Positions 24,627 through 32,569 are shown, counted from the stretch's first letter. The stretch: 64,000 nt of DNA from Mycobacterium sp. DL440 (GCF_011745145.1 NZ_CP050191.1:1710381-1774380), one strand, 5' to 3'. Notes: a model not told the origin generated them from the sequence alone. Numbers and translations: made by a program.

Positions 24627-25604
24627 TCAGGTTGTCGACGCACTGCCCGGGAAAGCGAAGTCGCTTAGGTCCGGTTTTCGGTTGGGTTGGATCGCGTAGC
24701 GGAACTCGACGATATCCTCGCGATTGAGGGGTCCCTGGCGCTGGTAGAGCTTGTCGATGTAGACGAGCGCCCAGAACCCTTTGTGGTTGTGAAGCACAAA
24801 GGCATCTCCGACGTTGGCGTAGACGACCCGGTTACTGGTCTCGAACTGAGACACGTCCGCCAGCAGTTCGGTATGTTCCCGCATTTTGTTGAAGGCGGCT
24901 ACGTGGGCGATGTCGGCAGGATCGCGATATATGCGGAGACCGCTGAGGCCGAGCCAGTCGATGTCCAGGGTGAATTGCGAATCGCCTGACCCGATCTTGT
25001 AGTGCCCGCTGTTTTGTGAACACACAAATTCGACGTCGCCGTGAAACGCAGGGTTGTGCCAGCGGCTCGGCGAGTTCCTGATGGCAAGCGTCGCTTCGAC
25101 GGAGGTGCGTCCCTCAAATGGATTGGTACCGAGTGGCGGTACGGCGTCGACGGGCACACCGTGGATATTGCGCAGGAGGCGTTCGTACGCGGACTCCTCG
25201 ATGCTGTCGTTGCGGAAGTCTTCCCAGAGCTGGCCGCTGAGGAATGCTGGCAGTTCGGCCTGTGGGTTGTTTCTGAGTATGGGGATGATCGCGTTGGACG
25301 CGTTGGTACCCATTTGGCTGTACAACCGGGATGAGAGCATTTGCGCCTCGACGCCGGCGCCGCCGCTGCGGTCGTCACATTTGCGGGTGTAGTTTTCGGA
25401 TACCACGGCGATTACGCGGTAGTCGTCGCTGGCAGCGCGTTCCATGAAGAGCGAAAGGTTGCCGCCCAGGGTGACGTCCCATCTGTCGAGGCAGACGTCA
25501 ACCCCGTTCCCGCGCAGTCTGGTGGCGAGCTTCAAAACCCAGTCCGCATGCTCCTCGTCGTCGTGCGAATAGGACATGAACACGCGAGGCGCAACGGAGG
25601 TCAC
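24627..25604 (-). CDS. SEFIR/TIR-domain protein
   Basis: This protein has 325 aa. Residues 1-150 form a SEFIR/TIR domain: RVFMSYSHDDEEHADWVLKL, then VDVCLDRWDVTLGGNL and VIAVVSENYTRK. Bacterial TIR domains often cleave NAD+ or signal with cyclic ADP-ribose in anti-phage systems. The C-terminal 170 residues are a separate domain of unknown type (WALVYIDKLYQRQG near the end). I chose the GTG at 25604 (VTSVAPRVF) because it opens right at the domain and has a CAGAAT -10-like hexamer 7 bases before it. It is divergent from a helical protein across a perfect palindrome. Confidence 0.82.
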   Translation of the reverse strand: MTSVAPRVFMSYSHDDEEHADWVLKLATRLRGNGVDVCLDRWDVTLGGNLSLFMERAASDDYRVIAVVSENYTRKCDDRSGGAGVEAQMLSSRLYSQMGTNASNAIIPILRNNPQAELPAFLSGQLWEDFRNDSIEESAYERLLRNIHGVPVDAVPPLGTNPFEGRTSVEATLAIRNSPSRWHNPAFHGDVEFVCSQNSGHYKIGSGDSQFTLDIDWLGLSGLRIYRDPADIAHVAAFNKMREHTELLADVSQFETSNRVVYANVGDAFVLHNHKGFWALVYIDKLYQRQGPLNREDIVEFRYAIQPNRKPDLSDFAFPGSASTT

Positions 25605-25666
25605 GCAGCCTATTCTGCGGCATAGCCGTCGGGCGCTTGAGAGATCCCCCGAGGTCTCGTCATGAC

Positions 25667-25694
25667 CCCATGCACGCGAATTCGCGTGCATGGG
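25667..25694. repeat. perfect 28-bp palindrome in divergent promoter
   Basis: CCCATGCACGCGAA (25667-25680) is followed directly, with no spacer, by its exact reverse complement (25681-25694). It sits between the divergent SEFIR/TIR gene and the 176-aa gene. A spacer-free palindrome of this size is suited to a dimeric DNA-binding protein or a cruciform rather than to an RNA terminator. Confidence 0.85.
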
Positions 25695-25793
25695 CGACCT
25701 GCACATTCTCTATGAGGTACGTGTCCAGAGTTGCGTCCATCATGAACGTGACCTGGCGTAACGTGTCGGTGCCTTCCGATACCGTGCTGCGGC

Positions 25794-26324
25794 ATGACTG
25801 ACAACGACGTCCTGAATGCCGAATACCGCGCGTTCGTGCGACAACTCCATGAGCAGACCATCGCGATTGTTGCCGAGGCCGATCGCTATTGGAACCGGGA
25901 GCTGTTTCGCGAGGTAGCCATGTTCACGGCTGGTGTATTCGACCGCGAATACGACGAAGCCCAGCAGAAAGAGGTCTGGGACCGTGCCATGGAGCTCCAG
26001 GACCGATTGCAGAACGACATCCAGCCGAAGCTAAACATCCTGGCGTTTGGGCATCCCGATCCTGATGTGCGGCGTGCGGCCGACATCTTCAGCCGGCGGC
26101 TGCAGGGAGTGGTTTTCTATCACGACGTCATCCATGCGCGACGTCGTGAGGGTGAACATGCGACGACAGCAATCCAGTTGGCGCACCGGGGATTGACAGA
26201 ACTTCGGCGGGCTGCCTATCACGCACCGTTCCAAGTTGAACGTCCTCAACCTGAGTACGACGGGAATTCGGTGCACGAGCCGATGGCGAGTCAGCTGACT
26301 GACGTTCCGCCCGAGGAGTGGTGA
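25794..26324 (+). CDS. helical protein of unknown function
   Basis: This protein of 176 aa is almost wholly charged alpha-helix, with no signal or membrane segment. I recognise no family. A TACCGT -10 lies 8 bases before the ATG. It is divergent from the SEFIR/TIR gene, and the shared 28-bp palindrome suggests co-control, so it could be a partner or regulator of that protein. Confidence 0.65.
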   Translation: MTDNDVLNAEYRAFVRQLHEQTIAIVAEADRYWNRELFREVAMFTAGVFDREYDEAQQKEVWDRAMELQDRLQNDIQPKLNILAFGHPDPDVRRAADIFSRRLQGVVFYHDVIHARRREGEHATTAIQLAHRGLTELRRAAYHAPFQVERPQPEYDGNSVHEPMASQLTDVPPEEW

Positions 26325-26404
26325 ACCGGGGCAGTTGCAGGGCGCATTTACCTCCCGGCCCTGAGCTGGGACAATGAAGTGACTCCGACCGAAGGGCGGG
26401 TGTG

Positions 26405-26570
26405 ATGCGGTACTTCACCGATGGCGCCGGCCACATTGCCCGGGTGCATACCGATGCGCCCTTCGGGCCGGAATTCTCAGAGGCGAAGGCTGCAGACCTA
26501 CAACGCCAAGCGTGACCGCTGGGTCGACGCACCTGGGCTGACCACAGAGCTGCGATTCACCGGCATCTAG
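26405..26570 (+). pseudogene. frameshifted small gene
   Basis: The first frame from ATG 26405 (GTG at 26402 also possible) encodes MRYFTDGAGHIARVHTDAPF... and stops early at about 26515. A second frame continues smoothly with YNAKRDRWVDAPGL and ends at TAG 26570. Together they make one plausible small protein of about 55 aa, so a frameshift near 26480-26490 has broken it, or the sequence has an indel error. Function unknown. Confidence 0.55.
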
Positions 26571-26629
26571 GATCCGTCGGAATGATGTTCAAAGGTGCAG
26601 GTCAGGGGGGCAGGGTTACGCTTTCGTGC

Positions 26630-26848
26630 GTGAAGTACTGGATGGAGCAGTTTGGGCAAGGTGCCTTGCTGATTCGTGCTGCCTCCGACCCGCTGGAGAA
26701 CTTTGACCTCGTTCCGCAGATCTGGGACTGGGATCGGCGGCAGTGGGTCGATGACGACGATGTCGTGGACGAGATGCAGTGGGATCCGAACATCCGGTCG
26801 GTGTCGGAGGATCAGGTCCTGGCCGTGCTCGGGGAACGCGTACGGTGA
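26630..26848 (+). CDS. small acidic protein of unknown function
   Basis: This acidic protein has 72 aa (for example QIWDWDRRQWVDDDDVVDE). TACGCT 7 bases before GTG 26630 supports this start over an in-frame ATG at 26582. The motif DRRQWVDD echoes KRDRWVDAP in the broken gene just upstream, so the two may be distant relatives. Its stop overlaps the next start as GTGA. No family recognised. Confidence 0.55.
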   Translation: MKYWMEQFGQGALLIRAASDPLENFDLVPQIWDWDRRQWVDDDDVVDEMQWDPNIRSVSEDQVLAVLGERVR

Positions 26849-26988
26849 TCGACGACGAGTTGTCTCCGCGGTCGGTGCCTCTCACTTATGAGGGGCTGGT
26901 AGCCCGCAAGCGGGATGCGGAGCGGTTGCTGGGCGTCAAGCTGCCGGTGTCGAACTACGAGCAGCGACTACGGGACTCAGCCCAGTAG
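26845..26988 (+). CDS. 47-aa protein coupled to the preceding gene
   Basis: This frame runs from GTG 26845 to TAG 26988 and overlaps the preceding stop as GTGA. The product is a mostly charged helix (VARKRDAERLLGVKLPVSNY). Two tiny coupled genes could form a toxin-antitoxin-like or partner pair, but nothing in the sequence proves it. Confidence 0.5.
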   Translation: MIDDELSPRSVPLTYEGLVARKRDAERLLGVKLPVSNYEQRLRDSAQ

Positions 26989-27357
26989 GTGGCCGAAGCC
27001 TTGGTCTCGTAGCGAGTACTCCGTCATCGGCGCTGGCGGATGGGTGGCGAGCCAGTCACAGATGCCGGTCTCCTGGTCGGCTGCACTGGCGTCATCCAGG
27101 TGAAGGTGCCTCAGGATCGCACGTACGGGTCGAGAGTGGACCAGCGATGAAGGCCTACCCTGGCGCGCGTGCCGCAGGAGAACACTCGTCGGGATGAGTA
27201 TGCGTCGCCGTGCTCGCTATGACCGGGTGTCGGACCTCGCCGATAGCCTTTGCGATCGAATAGCGTTGCGGCGATCTGCAACAACACGGTTGGCGATCCT
27301 GACGTGATCACCAATCGCAGTGACCTAGGGTGAACGCAACGGACTTCGAGGTGATGC
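26989..27357. other. intergenic stretch, no gene seen
   Basis: I find no convincing gene on either strand here. The last 15 bases include GAGGTG, the probable ribosome site of the three-Cys gene. Confidence 0.5.
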
Positions 27358-28104
27358 ATGGCTGACCGATCGGCGATCGAATGGACCGAAGCCACCTGGA
27401 ACCCCGTCACCGGCTGTGACCGCGTTTCCGCGGGCTGCGACCACTGTTACGCCATGACGTTGGCAAAACGGTTGAAGGCCATGGGATCCGCAAAGTATCA
27501 GAATGACGGTGACCCGCGCACGTCGGGACCGGGCTTCGGCGTCACCGTCCATCCGCAAGCACTCGATGAGCCGCGCCGCTGGCGCCAACCGCGCGTTGTA
27601 TTCGTGAACTCGATGTCGGACCTGTTCCACGCGCGCGTGCCGATCGGCTTTATCCGGGACGTTTTCGACGTGTGCCGCGACACGCCTCAGCACACCTATC
27701 AGGTGCTGACCAAGCGCAGCTTGCGGCTGCGCCGACTCGGCGAAAGTCTCGACTGGCCAAGCAATCTGTGGATGGGCGTGTCGGTCGAAAACTCGGATGC
27801 GTTGCCGCGCGTCGACCATCTTCGCGACGTTCCCGCGGCCGTCCGATTCTTGTCGTGTGAGCCACTGATAGGACCTCTCGACGGACTCAACCTCGACGGG
27901 ATTCACTGGGTAATCGCCGGGGGCGAGTCCGGCGTGAATCATCGCCCGCTCGATGGCGAATGGGTACGCGGCATCCGGGACGACTGCCGAGACGCAGGAG
28001 TCGCGTTCTTCTTCAAGCAGTGGGGCGGGCGGACTCCAAAGGCTGAAGGCCGGGAACTAGACGGACGGTTGTGGGACGAGATGCCATTACGCGCCGCTAT
28101 CTGA
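27358..28104 (+). CDS. three-Cys-motif protein (Gp37/Gp68, DUF5131 family)
   Basis: This protein of 248 aa belongs to the phage Gp37/Gp68-like family. Near residue 20 it has the three-cysteine motif TGCDRVSAGCDHCYA, resembling a radical-SAM or iron-sulfur binding site. Family landmarks follow: VVFVNSMSDLFH, YQVLTKR, MGVSVEN, LSCEPLIGPL and VIAGGESG. The biochemical activity is not known. Its 3' end overlaps by 8 bases the convergent gene for TcmP, the partner that recurs beside this family in many bacteria, so the two probably form one system. Confidence 0.88.
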   Translation: MADRSAIEWTEATWNPVTGCDRVSAGCDHCYAMTLAKRLKAMGSAKYQNDGDPRTSGPGFGVTVHPQALDEPRRWRQPRVVFVNSMSDLFHARVPIGFIRDVFDVCRDTPQHTYQVLTKRSLRLRRLGESLDWPSNLWMGVSVENSDALPRVDHLRDVPAAVRFLSCEPLIGPLDGLNLDGIHWVIAGGESGVNHRPLDGEWVRGIRDDCRDAGVAFFFKQWGGRTPKAEGRELDGRLWDEMPLRAAI

Positions 28105-29215
28105 GCGGCGGGAACGTGATCTTGACGCGATCGGGGAAGGTTCCCGCCCGCGATTGACCCTCGCACGAGATTCTTCCGGCCGCTTGGAGCGGTATTAGGC
28201 CATGTCTGCGCATCATGCTTGGTGGATAGTCGGTACTGACGAGGACAAAGTTCTTGATATCGGGTGCGCTGACGGTGGTCCCTGCAAACCTGCGCATGAT
28301 CAGGTCTTGCAGATTCTGCGCGTGAAACGTGCTCGGGTCGAACAACGTATCTAAATCGGCAGTGAGGTCGGAGAACATTCGGCCGTTGTCGGCATCGACC
28401 TTCCACATGGCTTCCTTCATGAGTTCCAGACCCCTCACATGACGGGTGCCGTAAAAGAGGAAGTAGCTGGTTCGGTTCTTGGCGTTGACCATTTCGAAGT
28501 CCAACACGTACGGGAAGTTGCAGACATCACGGATCTGTCGCGCGTAGAGGTCGCGCAGGAACTCCTTTCGTCCCGATCCGAGTGGGGCTTGCTCGAATTC
28601 GGTCGTACCAAAAAGTTCGGTTAAAGAGTGACGGGTGCCCTCGAAGGTCGTCCAGCGCTGAATTGCGTTGTAAGAGAACAGAACAAACAACTCACAACCA
28701 GGGTCTTGGAGAAGGTCGCGCAACGTCGCGAGAGGCAGACCAGTCCATCCGAACGGGTCAACAAAGGCAAAGATCGGAGCCAGTCGGCGTCCGGCCTCTT
28801 TGGACATCGTGATCAGATGCTGAGCGGTGTCGTCGAAACTGCCGCATGACACGTTGGGCTCTGCAATGTGCGCAGGCCACTTGCCGCCGCGAGAGTCTTT
28901 CTCGACGGCCAAAACTCGGGTGAGCTGGTCCGTGCGTGCTTCATTGTCATCGTTGAACAGAAAAAGGAACTGCTTGCCGGACATGTTCTTGCCGTAAGTG
29001 TGATCGAGCAGCGTCCTGAGCGCGATGAGGGGGGACCCCGGCTCCCCGTCTTCGTAGGTGCCTGGGCCACAATAGCCGTCAAGGTAGATGACTTTTTGGT
29101 GGTAGCTGGTCATGATCGGAAACCAGCCGCCGAGGTAGCGCCGGAGCAACTCATGCTTCGCGAGGGTGTGCGGTTCCGCTGCCCACACCGTGTCGTAGTT
29201 ATCGCCCGCCACCAA
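28097..29215 (-). CDS. tcmP: three-Cys-motif partner protein TcmP
   Basis: This protein of 372 aa matches TcmP: LAKHELLRRYL near the start, a Rossmann/methyltransferase-like glycine stretch (YLDGYCGPGTYEDG) near residue 45, FAFVDPFGWTGLP near 150, and an FVLFSYNAIQRW region. The DPFG element recalls a methyltransferase or nuclease active site, but the activity is unproven. It is convergent with the three-Cys-motif gene (8-base overlap), instead of the more usual same-strand order. It lies inside the accessory block, which fits a mobile defence or modification pair. Confidence 0.85.
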   Translation of the reverse strand: MVAGDNYDTVWAAEPHTLAKHELLRRYLGGWFPIMTSYHQKVIYLDGYCGPGTYEDGEPGSPLIALRTLLDHTYGKNMSGKQFLFLFNDDNEARTDQLTRVLAVEKDSRGGKWPAHIAEPNVSCGSFDDTAQHLITMSKEAGRRLAPIFAFVDPFGWTGLPLATLRDLLQDPGCELFVLFSYNAIQRWTTFEGTRHSLTELFGTTEFEQAPLGSGRKEFLRDLYARQIRDVCNFPYVLDFEMVNAKNRTSYFLFYGTRHVRGLELMKEAMWKVDADNGRMFSDLTADLDTLFDPSTFHAQNLQDLIMRRFAGTTVSAPDIKNFVLVSTDYPPSMMRRHGLIPLQAAGRISCEGQSRAGTFPDRVKITFPPLR

Positions 29216-29368
29216 CCAACCCCCGACTCCTCGAATGTCCGCTGCGATCGTAATTGGCGACGTCGACGAGGTCGCGCATCACGCGCCCAGAACCGGGCAA
29301 ATCGCTTTAGTACACAGTCTTGAGATGTCGGATTCGAAGTATCCTAATTCGGTGCTCGGAGAGTGCCT

Positions 29369-30562
29369 ATGACACCCGAAGTCTGGAAGCCGGTGGTTGT
29401 CGGCTGGGACAGTCTCTACGAAGTGTCTTCGCATGGGCGGCTTCGGTCGTTAGACCGAGTGGTCTCAGGACGAGCAGGTTCTCAAAACATTCGCCGAGGG
29501 AAGATCCTGAAGCCCAAGCGGCACCGCACCGGGCACGAATCGTATGGACTATCGAGGGAAGGTAATTCGACCTTCCGGTTTATTCACGCACTGGTGCTGG
29601 AAGCGTTTGTAGAGCCACGCCCCGCTGGCTTCTTGGGTTGCCATAACGATGGCGACCCGTCCAACAACCGGATTGAGAACCTGCGCTGGGACACTCCACA
29701 GAGTAATTCGTTGGACGCTGTCAAGCATGGGACGCAGCGATCTCAGAAAGGCCCGCGCGAATTTGAGTACGAGTACGAGAGCATTGCGGGCGAGGAGTGG
29801 CGCCCGGTCGTAGGCTACGAGAGCCTATACGAGGTGTCCTCCCACGGCCGCGTGAGGATCCTGGGCCGAATTGTCAACGGCAGGGGCGGTTCACGTTATT
29901 TTCGCCGCGGTCATCTCAAGAGCCTTGCCATCAGTTCGTATGGATACCAGACAGTCCATTTGGCAAAGGACGGCCAGAAGGCATCGCCGCCCGTCCACAC
30001 CATCGTGCTGGAAGCGTTTGTCGGTCCGCGCCCTGACGGAATGGTGGGTTGCCATAACGATGGCGACCCGTCCAACAATCGGTTCGACAACCTCCGTTGG
30101 GACACTCCGGAAAACAACGCTCGCGACACCGTAGTGCATGGCACTCATCCGATGTCCAGTAAGACCCATTGCAAGCACGGCCATGAGTTCACCGTCGAGA
30201 ACGTGATGATTAATCGCAACGGCCACCGTGCATGCCGTGCATGTTCCGCCGCAGCGGTGCTCCGCCGCCGACCGCTATCCCCCCGCGGCCACATGAGGGA
30301 TAGAACTCACTGTCCGCGCGGGCATGAGTACACGCCGGACAACACGATAATCGACGTGTCTGGATCAAAGCGGTCACGTTCGTGCAGGACATGCCGGAAT
30401 GACCGCAAACGTCAAAAGACTGCCGTAAGCCGTCAAGCTATCACTCCCCGGCCGTGCGAACAGTGCGGGAAATTGATGGAAGCAAAGCGTTCCGACGCTC
30501 GCACCTGCAGCCACGCCTGCCGCGCGGCCGCCCGTCGCGAGCGCCTCGCGTCAGGCAAATGA
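29369..30562 (+). CDS. tandem NUMOD4-HNH homing-type endonuclease
   Basis: This protein has 397 aa and two copies of a NUMOD4 + HNH_3 unit. Copy 1 (about residues 4-120) and copy 2 (140-258) both contain LYEVSSHGR and GCHNDGDPSNNR ... NLRWDTP. The C-terminal part has three Cys/His zinc-finger-like modules (HCKHGHEF ... CRAC; HCPRGHEY ... CRTC; CEQCGK ... CSHACR). Single-unit relatives are HNH homing endonucleases of phages and introns. The repeat is visible in DNA too: a 32-base run starting at 29635 recurs 411 bases on. GGAGAG before ATG 29369 favours this start over GTG 29363. Confidence 0.85.
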   Translation: MTPEVWKPVVVGWDSLYEVSSHGRLRSLDRVVSGRAGSQNIRRGKILKPKRHRTGHESYGLSREGNSTFRFIHALVLEAFVEPRPAGFLGCHNDGDPSNNRIENLRWDTPQSNSLDAVKHGTQRSQKGPREFEYEYESIAGEEWRPVVGYESLYEVSSHGRVRILGRIVNGRGGSRYFRRGHLKSLAISSYGYQTVHLAKDGQKASPPVHTIVLEAFVGPRPDGMVGCHNDGDPSNNRFDNLRWDTPENNARDTVVHGTHPMSSKTHCKHGHEFTVENVMINRNGHRACRACSAAAVLRRRPLSPRGHMRDRTHCPRGHEYTPDNTIIDVSGSKRSRSCRTCRNDRKRQKTAVSRQAITPRPCEQCGKLMEAKRSDARTCSHACRAAARRERLASGK

Positions 30563-30650
30563 AAGCGATCTTTGACGGGTCGAGGACACGGCCGATGCGA
30601 TGCTTCGCGCCTCGCCGCGGTCTGGAAACCGGAAGTTCTAATCTGGCCCT

Positions 30651-31220
30651 ATGAAGCTTGAGCAGGTGCGGATCCGCGCCGCCTACCACGAGGCAGGGCA
30701 CGCCGTGGCATCGATGCGGCGCGGCGGATACGTGACATACATCAATCTGACGGACCCGGCGAAGCACTTGCAGGAGACCTCCACTGACGATCAAGCCGCC
30801 GACCAGGCGTTCAAAGTCTGGGCAGGTCCCTGGACTCGGGCGCGGTGGGAGGCCAACCCGACGACGCAACGAGTAGTGGAGATCTTCCAGACGCAGAGTT
30901 TCTTCGACTGGAAATTCTATGAGAAGCGCTTCGGTAACGATGTCGACGCGTGGGTGGATGCGGCGGAAGATGCTCTTAAGTCGGGGCTACCCATGCCCGC
31001 GGACCCGCCATCGGTTACGCCGCCTTGCCCTGGCTGGGCGTCGGAGCTTGAACAAGCCTGGCCCGAAATAGAGGAGCTAGCCAAGAAATTGATTCGCCGC
31101 AAACAACGCATCGAGCTGAGCAACGGTCGGATCCTCTCGAAGGACGGCCTGCACAACCAGTGGGCGGACTTCGACCACCCGAAGATCGTCGACGACTCCA
31201 GCCTGCCCGCCGTCAGGTGA
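30651..31220 (+). CDS. small HEAGH-motif putative metalloprotease
   Basis: This protein of 189 aa opens with AAYHEAGHAVASM, an HExxH zinc site of the FtsH/M41-like type, at residues 10-20. The remainder is helical, without an AAA+ ATPase, and lacks an obvious third-ligand motif I can name. TAATCT ends 6 bases before ATG 30651. Such free-standing peptidase-like proteins occur in defence and phage-related islands. Catalytic activity and substrate are unknown. Confidence 0.65.
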   Translation: MKLEQVRIRAAYHEAGHAVASMRRGGYVTYINLTDPAKHLQETSTDDQAADQAFKVWAGPWTRARWEANPTTQRVVEIFQTQSFFDWKFYEKRFGNDVDAWVDAAEDALKSGLPMPADPPSVTPPCPGWASELEQAWPEIEELAKKLIRRKQRIELSNGRILSKDGLHNQWADFDHPKIVDDSSLPAVR

Positions 31221-31386
31221 ACCGGGCAAACGCGCCGGGTTGCTAGGGCCACCGCTCATTCGATGGTGCCGGGCGCCGATGCACGGTAAGCCTCTCAAGC
31301 ACGCGCCCAGCCTCGAAGATGCTCCGGAGTATTGGGCACACACTCTCGGACAAGTCTGCGAAAGCGGCTTTGAACAGGTAAAACTC
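31221..31386. other. intergenic stretch before the tRNA cluster
   Basis: No gene is seen. It is the 3' flank of tRNA-Val and the end of the accessory block; no integrase or attachment core stands out. Confidence 0.4.
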
Positions 31387-31461
31387 TGGTGCGCGATACT
31401 GGGATTGAACCAGTGACCTCTTCCGTGTCAGGGAAGCGCTCTCCCGCTGAGCTAATCGCGC
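31387..31461 (-). tRNA. tRNA-Val (GAC)
   Basis: 75 bases including encoded CCA; acceptor GCGCGAT/ATCGCGC, anticodon loop with GAC, T-loop GGTTCAATCC. Last of a Gly-Cys-Val series on the minus strand. Confidence 0.95.
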
Positions 31462-31478
31462 GGGTTGAAACTCTTTCT

Positions 31479-31552
31479 TGGAGGTGGAGACGGGAATCGA
31501 ACCCGTGTGCACGGCTTTGCAGGCCGTTGCCTCACCACTCGGCCACTCCACC
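31479..31552 (-). tRNA. tRNA-Cys (GCA)
   Basis: 74 bases with encoded CCA; acceptor GGTGGAG/CTCCACC, anticodon loop CTGCAAA (GCA), T-loop GGTTCGATTCC. It lies between tRNA-Gly and tRNA-Val. Confidence 0.95.
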
Positions 31553-31572
31553 ACTGGGGTTTTGATGCCACA

Positions 31573-31728
31573 AATCGCACCTTCGAGCGGATGACGGGAT
31601 TCGAACCCGCGACCCTCACCTTGGCAAGGTGATGCGCTACCAACTGCGCTACATCCGCGCGCCACGAGCGAGATCGTCGCCCGTCGCGATGCAGAACATT
31701 AGTCCACCGATGCGCGCAGACACAAATC
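31573..31728. repeat. direct repeat, right copy (tRNA-Gly with promoter)
   Basis: Second copy of the 156-bp repeat (117 bp identical to 18519-18635, then 39 bp diverged at about six positions). Its -10 reads TAATGT with -35 TTGTGT 18 bases upstream on the minus strand, driving the Gly-Cys-Val tRNA series. Confidence 0.9.
31586..31658 (-). tRNA. tRNA-Gly (GCC), second copy
   Basis: Identical in sequence to 18532-18604; anticodon GCC. It heads the Gly-Cys-Val series, which resembles the mycobacterial glyV-cysU-valV group, so this is probably the ancestral copy. Confidence 0.95.
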
Positions 31729-31767
31729 CCCATTACGAGCGGGCAACGCGCGGCCAAAGACGGTGTT

Positions 31768-32271
31768 TCAGAAAAGGTGATAGGCCGTGCGCGAGAGGGT
31801 GAATCCGCGACGGGTTTTGGTGTCGAGACATGTGATGCCCGTCCCGGCGCTCTCGCAGCGGAGCGTCCCGGCGGTGACCGAGTCCCGGTACCCCAGTTGG
31901 ACACCCGCACTCGGCGTGGTGCCGCCGGCGCAGACGAATTGCGCGGGCCGGCCCGGGCTGAGGGTGATCCCGTGGCCGTAGTCGACCGCACAACTGGCCG
32001 GTCGCAGTGGTGGGGCCCAGTTACGTTCGGCGATGTCGCAGCGCGCAGTCGTGGCGTCGAGCTGGCACCGCACGTTGCCCGAGGGTGAGCTGAAGCCGGT
32101 CGGCCCCGTGACCTGCCGGTTCACCAGGTCTGCGACGCTCTGGATGTTCGGCGTTACGGCCGAGCCTCGATCTGTCATGGGGGCCGGGGTGCTGTGGCAG
32201 CCTGAAAATAGTGCACTAGCAGCAAAAACCGCGCCGCCGACGCCTCGCCAGCGGACCCGCAGGTGAACCAT
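31768..32271 (-). CDS. DUF6636-type lipoprotein
   Basis: This protein of 167 aa has an N-terminal signal and lipobox-like end (AASALFSGC), so it is likely to be lipid-anchored outside the membrane. The mature part has the family pattern FSSPSGNVRCQ ... RCDIAERNW and further Cys pairs, probably disulfides. I chose ATG 32271 because it places a short basic N-region before the hydrophobic core; the frame also opens further upstream. Function is unknown. Confidence 0.75.
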   Translation of the reverse strand: MVHLRVRWRGVGGAVFAASALFSGCHSTPAPMTDRGSAVTPNIQSVADLVNRQVTGPTGFSSPSGNVRCQLDATTARCDIAERNWAPPLRPASCAVDYGHGITLSPGRPAQFVCAGGTTPSAGVQLGYRDSVTAGTLRCESAGTGITCLDTKTRRGFTLSRTAYHLF

Positions 32272-32389
32272 GACGGGTGACCATACGCCCACGTCGGCGT
32301 GCATATTTGGCAAATCAAACAAGTCAATCGGGCGGATACCGATTCGGGCCGGACCGCGGATGCGTGCTAGTGTTCGACGTCGTTCCCAC

Positions 32390-32464
32390 GGTCTCGTAGC
32401 TCAGTGGGAGAGCGTCCGCCTCACACGCGGAAGGTCGCTGGTTCGAACCCAGCCGGGACCACCA
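32390..32464 (+). tRNA. tRNA-Val (CAC)
   Basis: 75 bases with encoded CCA; acceptor GGTCTCG/CGGGACC (one G-T pair), anticodon loop CTCACAC (CAC), T-loop GGTTCGAACCC. Confidence 0.95.
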
Positions 32465-32569
32465 TTACCTCAGGCGGCTTCGGAGAAATCCGGGGCCGTT
32501 TTTTCGTGGCCGAACACACACGCCGGCGTGACGGAGTGTTGTCCGTCCGATTCGGTAGGGTCCTCCGAC

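Noticed and set aside
27111..27410. 99-aa minus-strand frame
   Set aside because: Low-quality composition, no ribosome site, and it overlaps the three-Cys gene start.
31243..31665. 140-aa frame through the tRNA cluster
   Set aside because: It reads tRNA-Gly, tRNA-Cys and tRNA-Val as protein; there is no coding evidence.
18519..31728. Integrase, transposase or CRISPR array in the accessory block
   Set aside because: I looked for tyrosine or serine recombinase motifs, terminal inverted repeats and regular spacer-repeat units and saw none.
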